Shown here: in pieces, positions 39,908 through 52,084 of the stretch | Layout of the letters: each line of letters opens with the position of its first letter | Position numbering within the stretch: position 1 is the stretch's first letter | Source of the DNA: Dermacentor variabilis | Lineage: Eukaryota > Arthropoda > Arachnida > Ixodida > Ixodidae | Assembly: GCF_050947875.1 (NCBI RefSeq) | Contig: NC_134568.1 | Location: 199,368,258 to 199,432,257 of the forward strand | Reading direction: 5' to 3' | Length of the DNA: 64,000 nt | Made by a program: the position numbers and the translations under genes | Notes under the pieces: model-generated | What the model was told of the DNA's origin: nothing | What the model saw: the letters and a program-made list of their open reading frames with translations, nothing else | Database searches by the model: none

Positions 39908-42660
39908 GCCTATCTGTTTAAACTAACTTAACACGGAATAATGCGCGCAGGAAAGTGCATGAGAATTCAGGTGGAGACACAGCTGAGCACGCCGACAAAA
40001 ATTAAGGTACCTTGAAAACGACACTGTGCGCACCATGTCTTTTTCAGTGTACTTTAACATTTGTGCGCGTCCCACGCTCGCGCGTACCCACCCGTATATG
40101 GAAAACGAACTAGCTGATGTCTCCACTTTAGCATGAGAATCCTTTTGGGGAATCACAGAACTCGGTCACACGCAGCAAATACGTCAGATCTAAACCATCG
40201 CGTGATATCTGGTTACCTTTCGAATTCATCAACACAAGAATGAAAAATGCACTACGCAATACATGCATAGCACATCTCTAACCTACGAAATAGGCAGTCC
40301 GATTGGCAATGTTCCCCTATATCCGCGACTCTTTCCTGTAAAGCGGGTTCTACCTTCCTCAATCGTGCTTAAGGTTGAGCCAACTCAAGAGCGCGTTCTT
40401 CGACATGTTGAAGGATCGCCAGGAAAGGTTTTCATTTTTTTCCCGACAGAGTAGGCAAGCGGATGTCCACGAGAGAATGAAAGAGAGACAAAAAAGAGGT
40501 GGCGTAGAGAAAAAAAACGCCCTTCATTTGTGTACGCGTCAGTGCTAGCAAAGTAATTTGGAGGGAATAGCTATTCTCCCTCAGTCATATGCAATCTGAC
40601 ACAAAGAGGCCTTGCATTGCATTGAGGTAACTAGCATTTTGTATGAAATCAGCGAACATATCTGTAGCACTTAGGAAGCGATGCAGAAAGAATTGTTAAA
40701 TTATCCGTTCTAGGCTGTTCAATCGATAAAATCACTTATTTTCTACTGATAGGATTTATACAAGTGTTGTCGAAACAAAAAGAAGCCTTAAAAGCTTTCG
40801 ACGTATTTTTTACATTTATAACACGTTTTTGCACGTTGTAACAAAAGTTGATACTTTCAGCACTGATGGTGACGCCTTGTCAGGGCATAAATTTATCAGT
40901 TCCATGCAGACAGTAAGCCTGTATTACTGAAATACTACGCATTGCACTAGGGCGACATATACAAGTGGGATGCATGTGCATAGGGGGTTGGGTGGTTATA
41001 TGACTGACGGTGGCCCCGTTGTGTATATGTTGTTAGGAAACAAGACTACTTCGTATATTGACATTATCTTTACAGGAAGCATGGATGAAGTTGTCACTAA
41101 AATGGTTTATGACTAAATTGAGATCTGACTTTACATTTCATAATAGAAGCTTAACAAGCGCGACAAAATGGTGTACGATTTATCTTTCAGTGAAACACTT
41201 TAAAGACATCTAGCCGTTACTTCTCTTTTTGTAAGAACTTCTCCGTACTGAGAACAGTAATTACTTTCACCGGACTTATATGGACAGAGTAAGAAGTCAT
41301 TACAGCTGTCACGCCCAAAAAATATATATTACGAAAAAGACGCCCAAGATATCAGTATGAGATCATCGTGACTTACACAAATTGAGAGTTCAACTACTGG
41401 CCGTTGAACCGCTTCAAATCGTTGGCATAACCAGCGGCTCGCTAGGTTGCAAACACAATAAAACTCGCTTTTTTTTTCTTCAGACCACACGAGAAGCGCA
41501 GATATCTGGCCGTGAACTGTCGTCTACCAAAAAGAGCTCTGCGAGGATCTGACATCGCGTTCGTAAACAACGCACACCGCAAATCGCGCTGCCAGTGAGA
41601 AGCCCGCGACCCGCGGAGCACTCGGGTTTCAGTTCGTATCAGCAGCCTTTGTCGGGGCACGCACTCGAGAAACATGTCGACACTGGGGCCATTGTCAGCG
41701 CCACCAGCGATGCAGAGAAACTTAACGACCCAGGAGCACGCGCGTACATAAGTCACTCCGGCGCGTTTGCAAACAACCGCATCAGGAACGGAAACATATC
41801 GTTTTCTTCGCTCCTGTTTTCAGCGCTCGCGAAAAGAAAGATAGGCTTTCTCGGTGGCGTCTAATAAGTGTCATATCTAGATAATCGCATAAAGCAAACT
41901 AACCGCGAGCAAAATGCGAACGCCTTTCAAGTCGGCGGAGCAAGAGAGTCGTTCTTTTTCACGGCCTCACGTTGCTTTCAAAGTTCGCTTTTCAACTCGC
42001 GCGCTTTTTTATGTGTGTGCCTGTTTTGTGCGGGTTCCTCTTTTCGCGCCTGCACGACTCCTAGAAACGCTGAACTCGACGCGAACACCACCGCCGCCAG
42101 CAGCAGCATTGTGAGCCGAGACGCCGGCACACTGCGGCACTGCTGCTGCTGGGCGAACATTTGCGTCGCTCCTTTGACCCCGCAGTCGTTTTAATAAAGA
42201 CGACTCCACTCCGTGCCGCGTTTGATTTTTTTTTTTTTTTTGCTTTCCGCGTCACCGTTGCCCGAATTTAGTTTACTTTCCTGGGCGCCTTCAAGAGAGA
42301 CGTTCATTGAAACTCGTGTTTTACTTTTGCGTTATAGCTTTATTTTCCCGCTCGTCTGCTCCCCTGGTGTACTTTATTTTATCGACTTCACCCCAACCCG
42401 TTTTTTTTTCTTTCTTTTTTTACGATGGCTGTCAGTGCGCAGTTTTTATTAGCGATGACAAGAACGTTTTTCTCTTTCTCTTCCTAAGCCGCGACCAGTT
42501 CTAGCGCCCAAAGCGTTCTTATTTCCTCAGCGACTCGAAAAAGTAACAAAAGCGCTGAAGACCTGAAGGCTCGTTCTAACGCATATCATGATAACGCTTA
42601 AGTGTACGGGAAACATTGCTTCGTCTGCTGTTATGCAAACTTTGACGTTCAAACAGTATA
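39908..42660. other. unannotated spacer
   Basis: 2.7 kb with no recognised element. 41930-42200 is moderately CG-rich with CAG and CTG triplet clusters facing each other (42099 and 42143). A T-run lies at 42225-42241. Confidence 0.45.
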
Positions 42661-43318
42661 CAGAGTGCTGCAGGGAACACTTTCCAAATTTTTTAATGCC
42701 TGTGGCATACAGCACAATTCATTCCGTAAGCTGGTCTACTCGAAGAGGCGGACATTACTTGCACAAGAATTTGAAATCCTTAATAAACTAATTACCAAAA
42801 ATTCACCAATTAAGTTCTTAATTAATTACCTTATGGTACATATTGTAATTTACAAACTCTAGCTGGTGAGAGTGTAAGGCAAATTCATTCGAAAATAACT
42901 GTGTGGATGACACCATTAACGAGGCATGCTCCGTCAAGCTTGCGGCAAAAATGCACTGTTGTTCCACTTACTTTCTTAACAAAACGTCGTTTTATGTATT
43001 CAAGCACAAAAGTAACTGGAACGCCAATGCATTTCACCGCAAAGTTCGAGAATTAATATCTCGAAACTGGTGTCATCCTGAGAACTCGTTCCGAATGGAT
43101 CCGCCTTGCGAACTCCCAGGATAGAATTTGTAAAGTGCAAAATGTGCCATAAGGTAATTAGGTTAAACGTTAATTAGTGAATTTTGTAAATCGACTATGC
43201 ATTTCAATTTTTTTTGTGCAAGTAATGCCCGCCTCTTCGAGTAGAACAGCTCATGCACTGTGCTATCTGCCACAGGCAATTTTTTTTAAAATTTGAAAGT
43301 GTTCGCTGAAACACCCGG
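42661..43318. mobile_element. MITE, family B
   Basis: Outer ends CAGAGTGCTGCAGGGAACAC and, on the other strand from 43318, CCGGGTGTTTCAGCGAACAC are inverted repeats that continue for about 110 bp. The left arm CTCGAAGAGGCGGACATTAC (42739) pairs with the right-arm word GCCCGCCTCTTCGAGTAG (43228). TA flanks both ends. The 658 bp body holds no transposase; the frame at 42903-43124 is not recognised. It shares TA targeting and the GGGTGT start with family A, but not sequence. Confidence 0.8.
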
Positions 43319-45115
43319 TATATTTAAAGTACCTGCACAAAAATTTGCATTAACAATTATCTCTTACACAGTGATTGAGTCGCGCTCATCTGGTTCTGAA
43401 TTCACAAAGATCCACAGTGTTAATAATTATCTGTCGTTCACAGGCCACCTTCGCTCAAGATATTTTCACTATCCCGATTGACCATACCGGCGGACCGCTC
43501 TAGCACACGAACTGCTTTAGGAATATCCGCACTGCTCTCCCAGCAGCCATATACATAGAAGAATCCGTCAATGTCCCAGCAACCGACAGTCATGCTCAAC
43601 TTTACAGGTAGAGGAAACAGGGCCACTATTTTGTAGCGATGCCTTTTCCGAAGCTATCGCTTTTGGCGCTGTCCGCGCTTCGTCAATGGTCAGAGCGACG
43701 CTGCGCCCACATTATCAACAGGATCAGCCGGCTATGAACAGTGGATGACCAAAGTGGCATTGAATCCAGCGGAAGGCACGCTACTAAATCTGGGCTCAGG
43801 ATATTAATTCAAAAAAAAAAAAAAGAAATGTTCTCATAGCTTCTGTGCATATTTTTCAAGAAAGCGAGCTCTGGGCTGTTTGTTTTGAACGCGACGCGCA
43901 CTTGGGATCAAGTTTTTTCCCCCCCTCCCCCCCCCCCCCATTGCGGCCATATCTTTACCACAAGCAGGAAAAGTTGAAAGTCACTTTAGCATACGCTAAA
44001 GAAGATGAAGGCGAAAGCCTCCGCGTTCACGCGTTCACAAGAGATTCATTCCATACGTTTGACATTCTCATTCGAATGCGCTGTTTGTTCCTATTACTTG
44101 TTTTCTCCTTACTTGTTCTTCTCTTGTTCTCTTTTTCGGTCGCCTAGACATCGCCACCGGTTATGCCTGGTTAATGGCACGGAACGGTCGTGGCCAGTCT
44201 ATGAGGACCATTAAAACGCACACCCAACTTCCCTGAATGAGCTTTTTCTTTAGCGCCTTAATCTATGGGGTAGCTACATGGGCTTGTATATATTGTGGCT
44301 TCTACTTTCTCGTAGCGCAGGCAAAATGAGAGGGACAAGAAAAACCAAATTAGACAAACACACAGGGCTAACTTTCAACAACAAATATATTTCCAGTTCT
44401 CGCAGGCGTACTTATACTCTCAAAACGTCATAAGCCACGTGTGTATTGTTCGGCAAATATCAACAAAACCGGGAAAACCACACGCACACACTTTTATGAC
44501 CACACGGATTATTTAAGAAGGGTGAACAGAGATAGTTGAGCTCTTTTATTGATAAAGAAATTGATGGCTGAATGGCGCATGTGCTTGAATTTTGGTGCCA
44601 TAACGCCGGACGGTCATCGGATTTTCCGACCCATGATCTATCTAAGGCTTTCCCCTTAATGATACAAAAACAATTACATTTACTTCGTCTGTACTGCGTA
44701 AAGCAATTTCAATGACGTCATCGGCATGCAACTGTTATAAAATTGTTCTTACTTCATTGTTGTCATTGTAAAGTAAACAAGAAGTAGATCTTCTTTCACG
44801 CCTTTTGGAGTGCACGTTAACAATTTGGCAAGCCTGCATTCCAATTTTGGTCTTGGTGGCATTATTTTTGCTTTATCAAACACTGTTTTCGCAGACATTG
44901 AAGAATTGCAATTAAGCTCGTTGTCGTTCAGGAGAAGCCTAAAGATTCTTAACAACGGACGCTGCTTTCATTGGTTAATCATCTGGGGAAGACAATGCCA
45001 TAACTCAGTGAACTAACCAGTGGGCGCTTAAGAACCAGTGACCAGTTAACTGGTCATACAAAGGAAGTTGGTCATGCGAGCGCACAGACACTGGTCACGT
45101 TTTATGCTAGAAGCA
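43319..45115. other. unannotated spacer
   Basis: A poly(C) stretch at 43919-43939 is broken by a T. A TGACGTCA palindrome lies at 44713-44720. GACCAGTTAACTGGTC at 45040-45055 is a 16-bp perfect palindrome among several ACCAGT words. Confidence 0.5.
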
Positions 45116-45660
45116 AGCGGACAAAATGTCACCCGTTCATCGCAAAAGAAGAGCAGAAAGAACGAAGGGAAAGTGATACGCAACCTGCGGCAAGGAGACG
45201 CTCTGGCCAGGAGGAGGAGAAGGAGAAACAGGCCGTGCTCGCGCGAAAGGAGATAAGGGCAACGTGCGCGTACCGCACGCTACGCTGCTCGGCCGCAGTG
45301 CTCGCAGCAGCAGCAGCAGCAGCCGAGAGCGGCGCAGCGATGCGCAGGCATCCCCAACGCGGGCGCCCATCCAGTCTTCGGAGCGTATCGGGGATCGGTT
45401 CCCGGGGTGGGTGAGAGGGAAAGGGGCTCATTAGCTCTCCTTTGTCCCGCGTGCAGAGCAAGAGGCGGCCCACGTCGCCAGCGGCCACCGCGATCGTCCT
45501 CAGCTGGAGGGGAGCACGCCGCCGGCCCGATAAAGACCGGAGTCGCTGCAGCGCGGGCGGCCGCTTTCTCTGCCAGCTCCGGCGCCTGTTCAGCCTCGGA
45601 TGGTCCGCTACGCTGGGGTCGCGGCTACAGCCATAGGCAGAATTGCGCCCCAGGGAATAT
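45116..45660. other. CpG-rich block 8 with (CAG)n
   Basis: CG-rich DNA with a short (CAG)6 at about 45304-45323. Open frames on both strands (45129-45752 minus, 207 codons, with a poly-Ala run from the triplet repeat) carry no domain I know. Confidence 0.4.
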
Positions 45661-46895
45661 GCGGAGGGAAACGCAACATTTTCGCGCACATTCAGGTGTA
45701 ACCAAAGAGCGAGAACACAGAGAGCAGTTTTCGATTGCTTTCTTTTTTTCATTGATCACAAAGTTTTGATCTCTCGGAGAGACGCAAGAAATTGGTAGCG
45801 CTGAACTTGCATTTCATCCCTCTTTCAGCTCGAACGGGGAGCTGCTTCACATGGATCAACGCAGGTGACGTAAATTCGGCACCATTATTGTGCACACACG
45901 TCATCGAACACTGTTCAGCACAGAGATAAAATCGAAGTGAATAATATCTCTGGCGGTATAAAGAAATATGACTATGTGCAGAAGCTTGTGAGCATTGACG
46001 CTGTGCAGCAGTAGGTTCGTCTATGCCAAGTAGTCGTAGGGAAAACTAATCATGGGAAATAATTTTTCACATGAATACAAATGGAGCTGGAACCAACATG
46101 ACAGGTACTGCCAACTTATGAAGGGCAGCTCGCCAATATATTTCAAAAGAAAAAAAAAAGCATAGTGGGTACACATTAGCGCGACGCGGACACAAAGATT
46201 TAGTAGGAGGGAGTAGGAAAGAACAGAGTGAGGCACTAAACTTCAGCTGTTTATTCGTAGAGCGAAGTAACAGGAAAACAACAACTGCGCATGCGTGCAG
46301 CTGTCACGTTAAAAAAAGGTACAGCATTGTGTCAAACAGTTGGAAGTCGTTTCCAAAGAGACAAACAAGAGTTTTGCGTGACTTTTGCACGCATGCGCAT
46401 GTGTTGTGTTCCTGCGACATCGCTCTACTAATCAACAGCAAGTTTAGCGCCTCGCTCTGTTCCTTCTTACTACCTCCTACTAAGCCTGTCTTTCTACGTC
46501 ACGCTAGTACGTACCCCCTAGATTTGAACCAACTCCCGCAGCAACATATTCTACGAAAAAAATAAAGAGTATACAGCCAGTGCATCCTAACAACCTATGG
46601 AGCTGAACCTCGGAGGAAAACGAATAAACTTCAGAAGACGCTAAAGACCGCGCGACCAGAGCTGGAAGGGGAAATAATGCGCTCAAATTTAGTATACTCT
46701 AAGCTAATCAGTATAGATGAAAGAGCAAGTGAGTGTAACTGATAATCTAATTAAATTAAGAGGAAGGAGTGCAGCTGTAAAGGTGCTGCAACGCCTACGG
46801 CAGATAGCCGATGGTCTATTACAGTCACATGATGAGCACCAGGGGTAAAAAAAATCGCAGAGGAGTGCAGAAGATGAGGTTGTGTGATGGGATTA
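45661..46895. other. unannotated spacer
   Basis: Short frames only. Confidence 0.5.
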
Positions 46896-47036
46896 GGGGT
46901 CCTATTCAGAAACCTTTTCTTTCGTAAGGGCTGTTTGTTACTGGCCTTGGCTAATATGTTCCGTATTACCATTGGAATTTGGCTGGTACTTCTTACGAAG
47001 TGCTCTAGCGTAAGAACGGACTCTTGAATATGAGAC
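46896..47036. mobile_element. small palindromic MITE, family C copy
   Basis: Left GGGGTCCTATTCAGAAACC and right GGACTCTTGAATATGAGAC are imperfect inverted ends. Internally TTTCGTAAGGGC and CTTACGAAGTGCTCTAGCG also face each other. Confidence 0.55.
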
Positions 47037-47975
<939 letters not shown>

Positions 47976-48480
47976 TCTTTTTTCTGGTATCCGGCGCAGC
48001 TACGTCCAATGCGGTCTCCGACGCGAACGTCTCTATGGAGCTACTTTTTTTTTTTTTCGCGAATGTCAGTGGGCGCATAACCAGCGTGGCGTCTCCTTTT
48101 TCGCCATGAGCAGCGAATGGCACACTCCGGCACGTGCGGTCGCTCGATACGAGCGTCCCGTGACGCGCATTTACCTTGAAGCTTCTTTTCTTTCTCCTCT
48201 CGCCCCCCCCCCCCCCCCTGCTCTTGCTCCTTTAATGAGGCCTGATTACGCCAGCCGGATCCAAAAGGTGCCCTCTCCTGCCGGCGCTGCTCGCTCCCTT
48301 AATGGAGTCGCGTGACGTCACGGCTAGATCGCGCTCACGCACGCCCTTCTCCTGGCAGCGCTTCCGGCTGGTGTCGGGTGCCGCCCGAAACGCGATCATC
48401 TTGTCCGACTCGCGTGTACGGAGCGCGCTCCCACGCCGCTTACGCGCCCCGTGTGCTTACGCGCTTCAGTGGAGTAGGTT
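47976..48480. other. CpG-rich block 9 with CRE palindrome
   Basis: CG-rich DNA containing TGACGTCA at 48313-48320 and a poly(C) run at about 48205-48219. Frames at 47953-48315 and 48302-48607 are open on composition only. Confidence 0.35.
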
Positions 48481-48594
48481 TCGCTTATTTTTTTTTTTTT
48501 TTGCTGCGGCGAGTATCGGCGCTGGAAGTTCACGCCATCTTTTTTTTTTTCCGTACCGAGCAATAACCGCCTCTTCTATATTCAGAAACGCCAC

Positions 48595-48704
48595 AACTTG
48601 TCTTTGATGCTTTGTCTTTGAACTTGTCTTTGATGCTTTGATGCAATTTGTCTTTTCTGTGCGTGCAGTGGCACGCACAGAAAAGTAAAGCATCAAAGAC
48701 AAGT
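48595..48704. repeat. tandem repeat plus long hairpin
   Basis: AACTTGTCTTTGATGCTTTG occurs at 48595-48614 and 48621-48640. The second copy then forms one arm of a hairpin: ACTTGTCTTTGATGCTT (48622) pairs with AAGCATCAAAGACAAGT (48688-48704), and CTTTTCTGTGCGTGC (48652-48666) pairs with GCACGCACAGAAAAG (48671-48685) around an AGTG loop. Roughly 32 bp of perfect pairing is broken only by an asymmetric bulge of about 11 bases on the 5' arm. Confidence 0.85.
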
Positions 48705-48743
48705 CACAATGTCACTGCCAAACTTCGGAGAACTGAAAACAGA

Positions 48744-48846
<103 letters not shown>

Positions 48847-49061
48847 TTTATTTAACTTGCCCAGGAACAACCCTAAGGCCTGAGAACTGGCGCAAGCATA
48901 CATTAAAATACAGAAAAGAAAACAAAAACAGCGCAGGGGAATGTAATAAAAAAGGCAATGAATAAAAAGAACAATTGTGAAAAGGAGAGAGTAGATACAA
49001 CGAAGCCCAGTGTAAATACATAAGGAAAAGGAGGAGAAGGGCAGTTTAATAATGCATGAAA

Positions 49062-49592
49062 CTATAAAACAAGGCAAAGCTCGGAAAGGAACGATGGCAG
49101 CGAGTTATCAAAAATATCAAAATCATGAAAATAATCGTTATAAGGACACTGTATTCTGTGGACGGTTACGTGTTGTTGGTGACAGGCAGGGACATGGAAA
49201 GGTCTGTGTTCTCCGGTGATTTTGAGCGGAATACGAAGCATGATACAACTGAGGAGTTCAAGACAAGTGAGGATACCGTGAAGGAGTTTGAAGAGAAACA
49301 AAAGGTCAGCGCGACTACATCGGGAGAGAAGTAAGGGCAATGAAAATAGTCCAACAGCGTTAGAACAAAGTCCAATGTCAGTGTTTGCAAAGCGGGGATG
49401 ATATATGCTTAGAAACTTTTTCTGGACCCGATTTATAATGTCACTGTTGGATCTGGAAAAGCCATTCCAGACGATCAACGCATATTTAGGTGCAGGAAAA
49501 CAGATAATTGTGTATAACTTGCGGAACGGTGTAGGCGACTTGAATTCCCTCGATAGTCTGCAAACAGAGCCAATAGAACGCATACCCCGCAT
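49062..49592 (-). pseudogene. LINE C-terminal region
   Basis: The frame includes FRKLYTIICFPAPKYALIVWN (in outline, about residues 23-43) followed by INRVQKKFLSIY. This corresponds to the LYxxLVRPxLEYAxxVWNP...IExVQ+KF block that follows the RT domain in CR1/Jockey-group LINEs. It is in a different register from the RT fragment upstream and ends in low-similarity C-terminal sequence. Confidence 0.7.
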
Positions 49593-49759
49593 AGCAACGC
49601 GTTTAGTGTGAGCAGAGAAGTGTAAGGTTGCATCAAAAGTACACCAACATCATCATTGATCTCACAGACCTTAAACAACAGTACAGAATCTACAGAATAA
49701 GAAAAAGAAATGCTTGCTGTTTTGCGTTTGAAAGTCATGGCTTTTGGTCTAAGATGCGT

Positions 49760-50572
49760 TCAAAGAGAGGTTATCTTTGTCCCGTTTAGAAATGGAAAGC
49801 ATGTACGACCGCAGGGTGCGACAGTCATCAACAGTGTAAATATTCTTCGAAATTTTGATGTCATCGGCATATAAAAGGAAGGAAAGGTTCCCAATAACGG
49901 AACGAAAGTCATTATTAAAAAATAAAAAAAGAGGAGTGGTCCTAATACTGATCCTTGAGGGGCGCCGCTAGTTGCCATGTAAAAAGAAGACGTTTGGCCA
50001 TTGACGTTAACATAACATGATCTATCAAGAAAATAACTCTGCAAGAGACTGACAACTGACGAGTCAACATCACAGTGCGTAAGCTTGATCAGAAGCAGTG
50101 AGTGACAGACTACATCAAAGGCTTTGCTCAGGTCACAGTAAACGGTGTCAATTTGCCCCCTTTGAAGTACCGGTGCGGAGATCTGTGTCATGAAACTTGC
50201 GAGATCTGCTATAGCGGAGCGGCCGACGAGAAATGCATGCTGATTCGGAATGAGTGAGTTCTTCACAGCAAAAGACAATATGTTGTGAAGAGCAAGCTCA
50301 AAAATCTTAGACGAGGCACAGAGAAGAGAAATCGGGCGACAATCCGAGACATCGGTCTGACAGCCAGACTTAAATACAGGAAAAACGCGAGCAGTTTTCC
50401 ACATGTGAGGGAAAGTGGAAGTGGCCAAAGAGTTGTTAAATATAGATGTCAATACTGCAGAAAATATACTGCCGTAAGCGTTTAGAATTGCGGAGGGGAC
50501 GCCATCGGGGTCGCAGAATAGGGAAGGCTTCAAGCGCTTAAGGCATTCGTGGATGAGCTTTTCATCAAACAA
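49760..50572 (-). pseudogene. LINE reverse transcriptase, frameshifted before YADD
   Basis: 270 codons. RPISLL (79-84), CDLSKAFD with the first catalytic Asp (146-153) and SGAPQGSVLGPLLFF (202-216) are RT motifs in the right order. After residue 216 the frame becomes meaningless. The catalytic YADD is present, but encoded at 49871-49860 in another register, so a frameshift lies in the A/T-rich run near 49916-49931. Without that motif in frame the enzyme is dead. Confidence 0.85.
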
Positions 50573-50800
50573 CCCAACACTAGATGTAGGAACCGTCGTG
50601 TGCTGCTGACTGACTCTAGCGTTGAGACCTGCAGCTTTATATTATCATGAGAAATGGGCAGCAAAACAATCCGCGACTGCTCGGACTTCTCCTCTAGAGT
50701 CAAGCAGGCGAAAACACTCTCCACGTATATTAGAGCGCTTGCGGGCGTACTTCCGAAATTCCGCCGGCCGGTCGAAGGCATTCTTTTTCAAGAAAACCAT

Positions 50801-51313
50801 CTATGTGTCTCGATCTTGCTTATAGAGGCGTTTACAGAGAGCCTGGAAAACGCGGAATTTTTTTCTCCACTCATTAGGCACAGGAATTCTACATTTTCGG
50901 TGCGCGCGATCTTTAAGCTTTACGGCAATTATGAGTTCAGAGGAGAACCAGTGGGGATATTTAGAGCGTTTAGGTCTGTGCTGGGGAATGTATTTGCGCA
51001 TATTGTTCAAAACAAGCTCCGCAAACTGATCTACTTGGTCATCAACATTGTTTTTTACTGTAACCGGTAACCAATCGGTGGTGGACAAGAAATCATGTAA
51101 ACCAAGATAGTCACCACGCTTGAAAGGAAAGTGAGAGGATTCATTTGTGCCACTGGAGGAGCTTTGCCTCAAGGTTGACAAAGAGTCAGTTATGTTAAGT
51201 GACAGAGGAAACTTATCGGGACGCACAAGGGACATGCTAGAACGAGAGACATCTAAAACTTGAGCATTCGACATGCAAAGGTCCAAAACGTTGCCACATG
51301 AATTGACGATCAT
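50801..51313 (-). pseudogene. LINE endonuclease end and linker
   Basis: 170 codons. NSCGNVLDLCMSN (4-16) and later LVRPDKFPLSLNI correspond to the last part of an apurinic-type endonuclease domain (NxLDLVxSN ... DHxP block). Here the region normally carrying the catalytic SDHxP His reads RPDKFPL. A basic linker follows (HRPKRSKYPHWFSSEL). The frame between this and the RT fragment (50573-50800) is broken by at least one frameshift. Confidence 0.7.
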
Positions 51314-52084
51314 TCTTCCGTTCCAACTGCCACCACGCCCAACGCTCCACTTCGGCTGCCACCGAGTGTTGCCCCATGCTCTCTCCTTCCATCCATATTG
51401 CCTTATTTTGGCGTAAAGAAAGAAAGCGGGAAGTGAAACAGTTAATTATGAATTCTTTACGTGTCACATGCACGAAAACTGTTTGTCATTCGGTGGGTAG
51501 ATGTAGAGGGGGGGGAGGCAGGGGAGGTGGTGTAGAACATGCAGAACATCCGGCAGTCATTGGCACGAGAGTTGACGTTGCCAGACTACCCATCTAACAA
51601 CTTCGCTATGAGGAACACGGCTGCTTCGATTGTCAAATCCTGTAGAGAATGAGATGCTGCGCACGGGCACCCTTGGAACTAGCGCGGTGTAACACAGCAC
51701 AGGCCTCAGTAGTCACGACATGAATTTCACCATAAATCGCAGAAGGGTTGGAGATAATCCGGCAAAAGGGATCAGAGATGCCAAATTTCCTCCACCCTGT
51801 AAACAACGGGAGCCTTCACGGAACGTCGATCTGTGATTCGACACAAGCAACAAGTTGTCAACCTGCCCACAAGATTTCTTTGGAATGCGGTCACTGCGAA
51901 ATAGATTGAATACTTTGCTGTCGAAGCACGGCAGCTTATAGAGCTAAGAGGAAGCTTTAGCTCGGGCGCTCCTAATAAATAAATGCGAATTTAGTAAACG
52001 TCTTTCTCAGTAATCACTGCACTGAACTTTCAGAAATTGGTTGCATTTAAAAGAAAGGTGTCAAAGCTAGCGACTGTAGGAAGA
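51314..52084. other. spacer between two LINEs
   Basis: No coding similarity. A G-rich GGGGGGGAGGCAGGGGAGG lies near 51511. This is probably the older host sequence into which both LINEs inserted. Confidence 0.45.

Noticed and set aside
45129..45752. 207-codon minus frame with a poly-Ala run
   Set aside because: The Ala run comes from a CAG triplet repeat and the rest is low-complexity; no domain.
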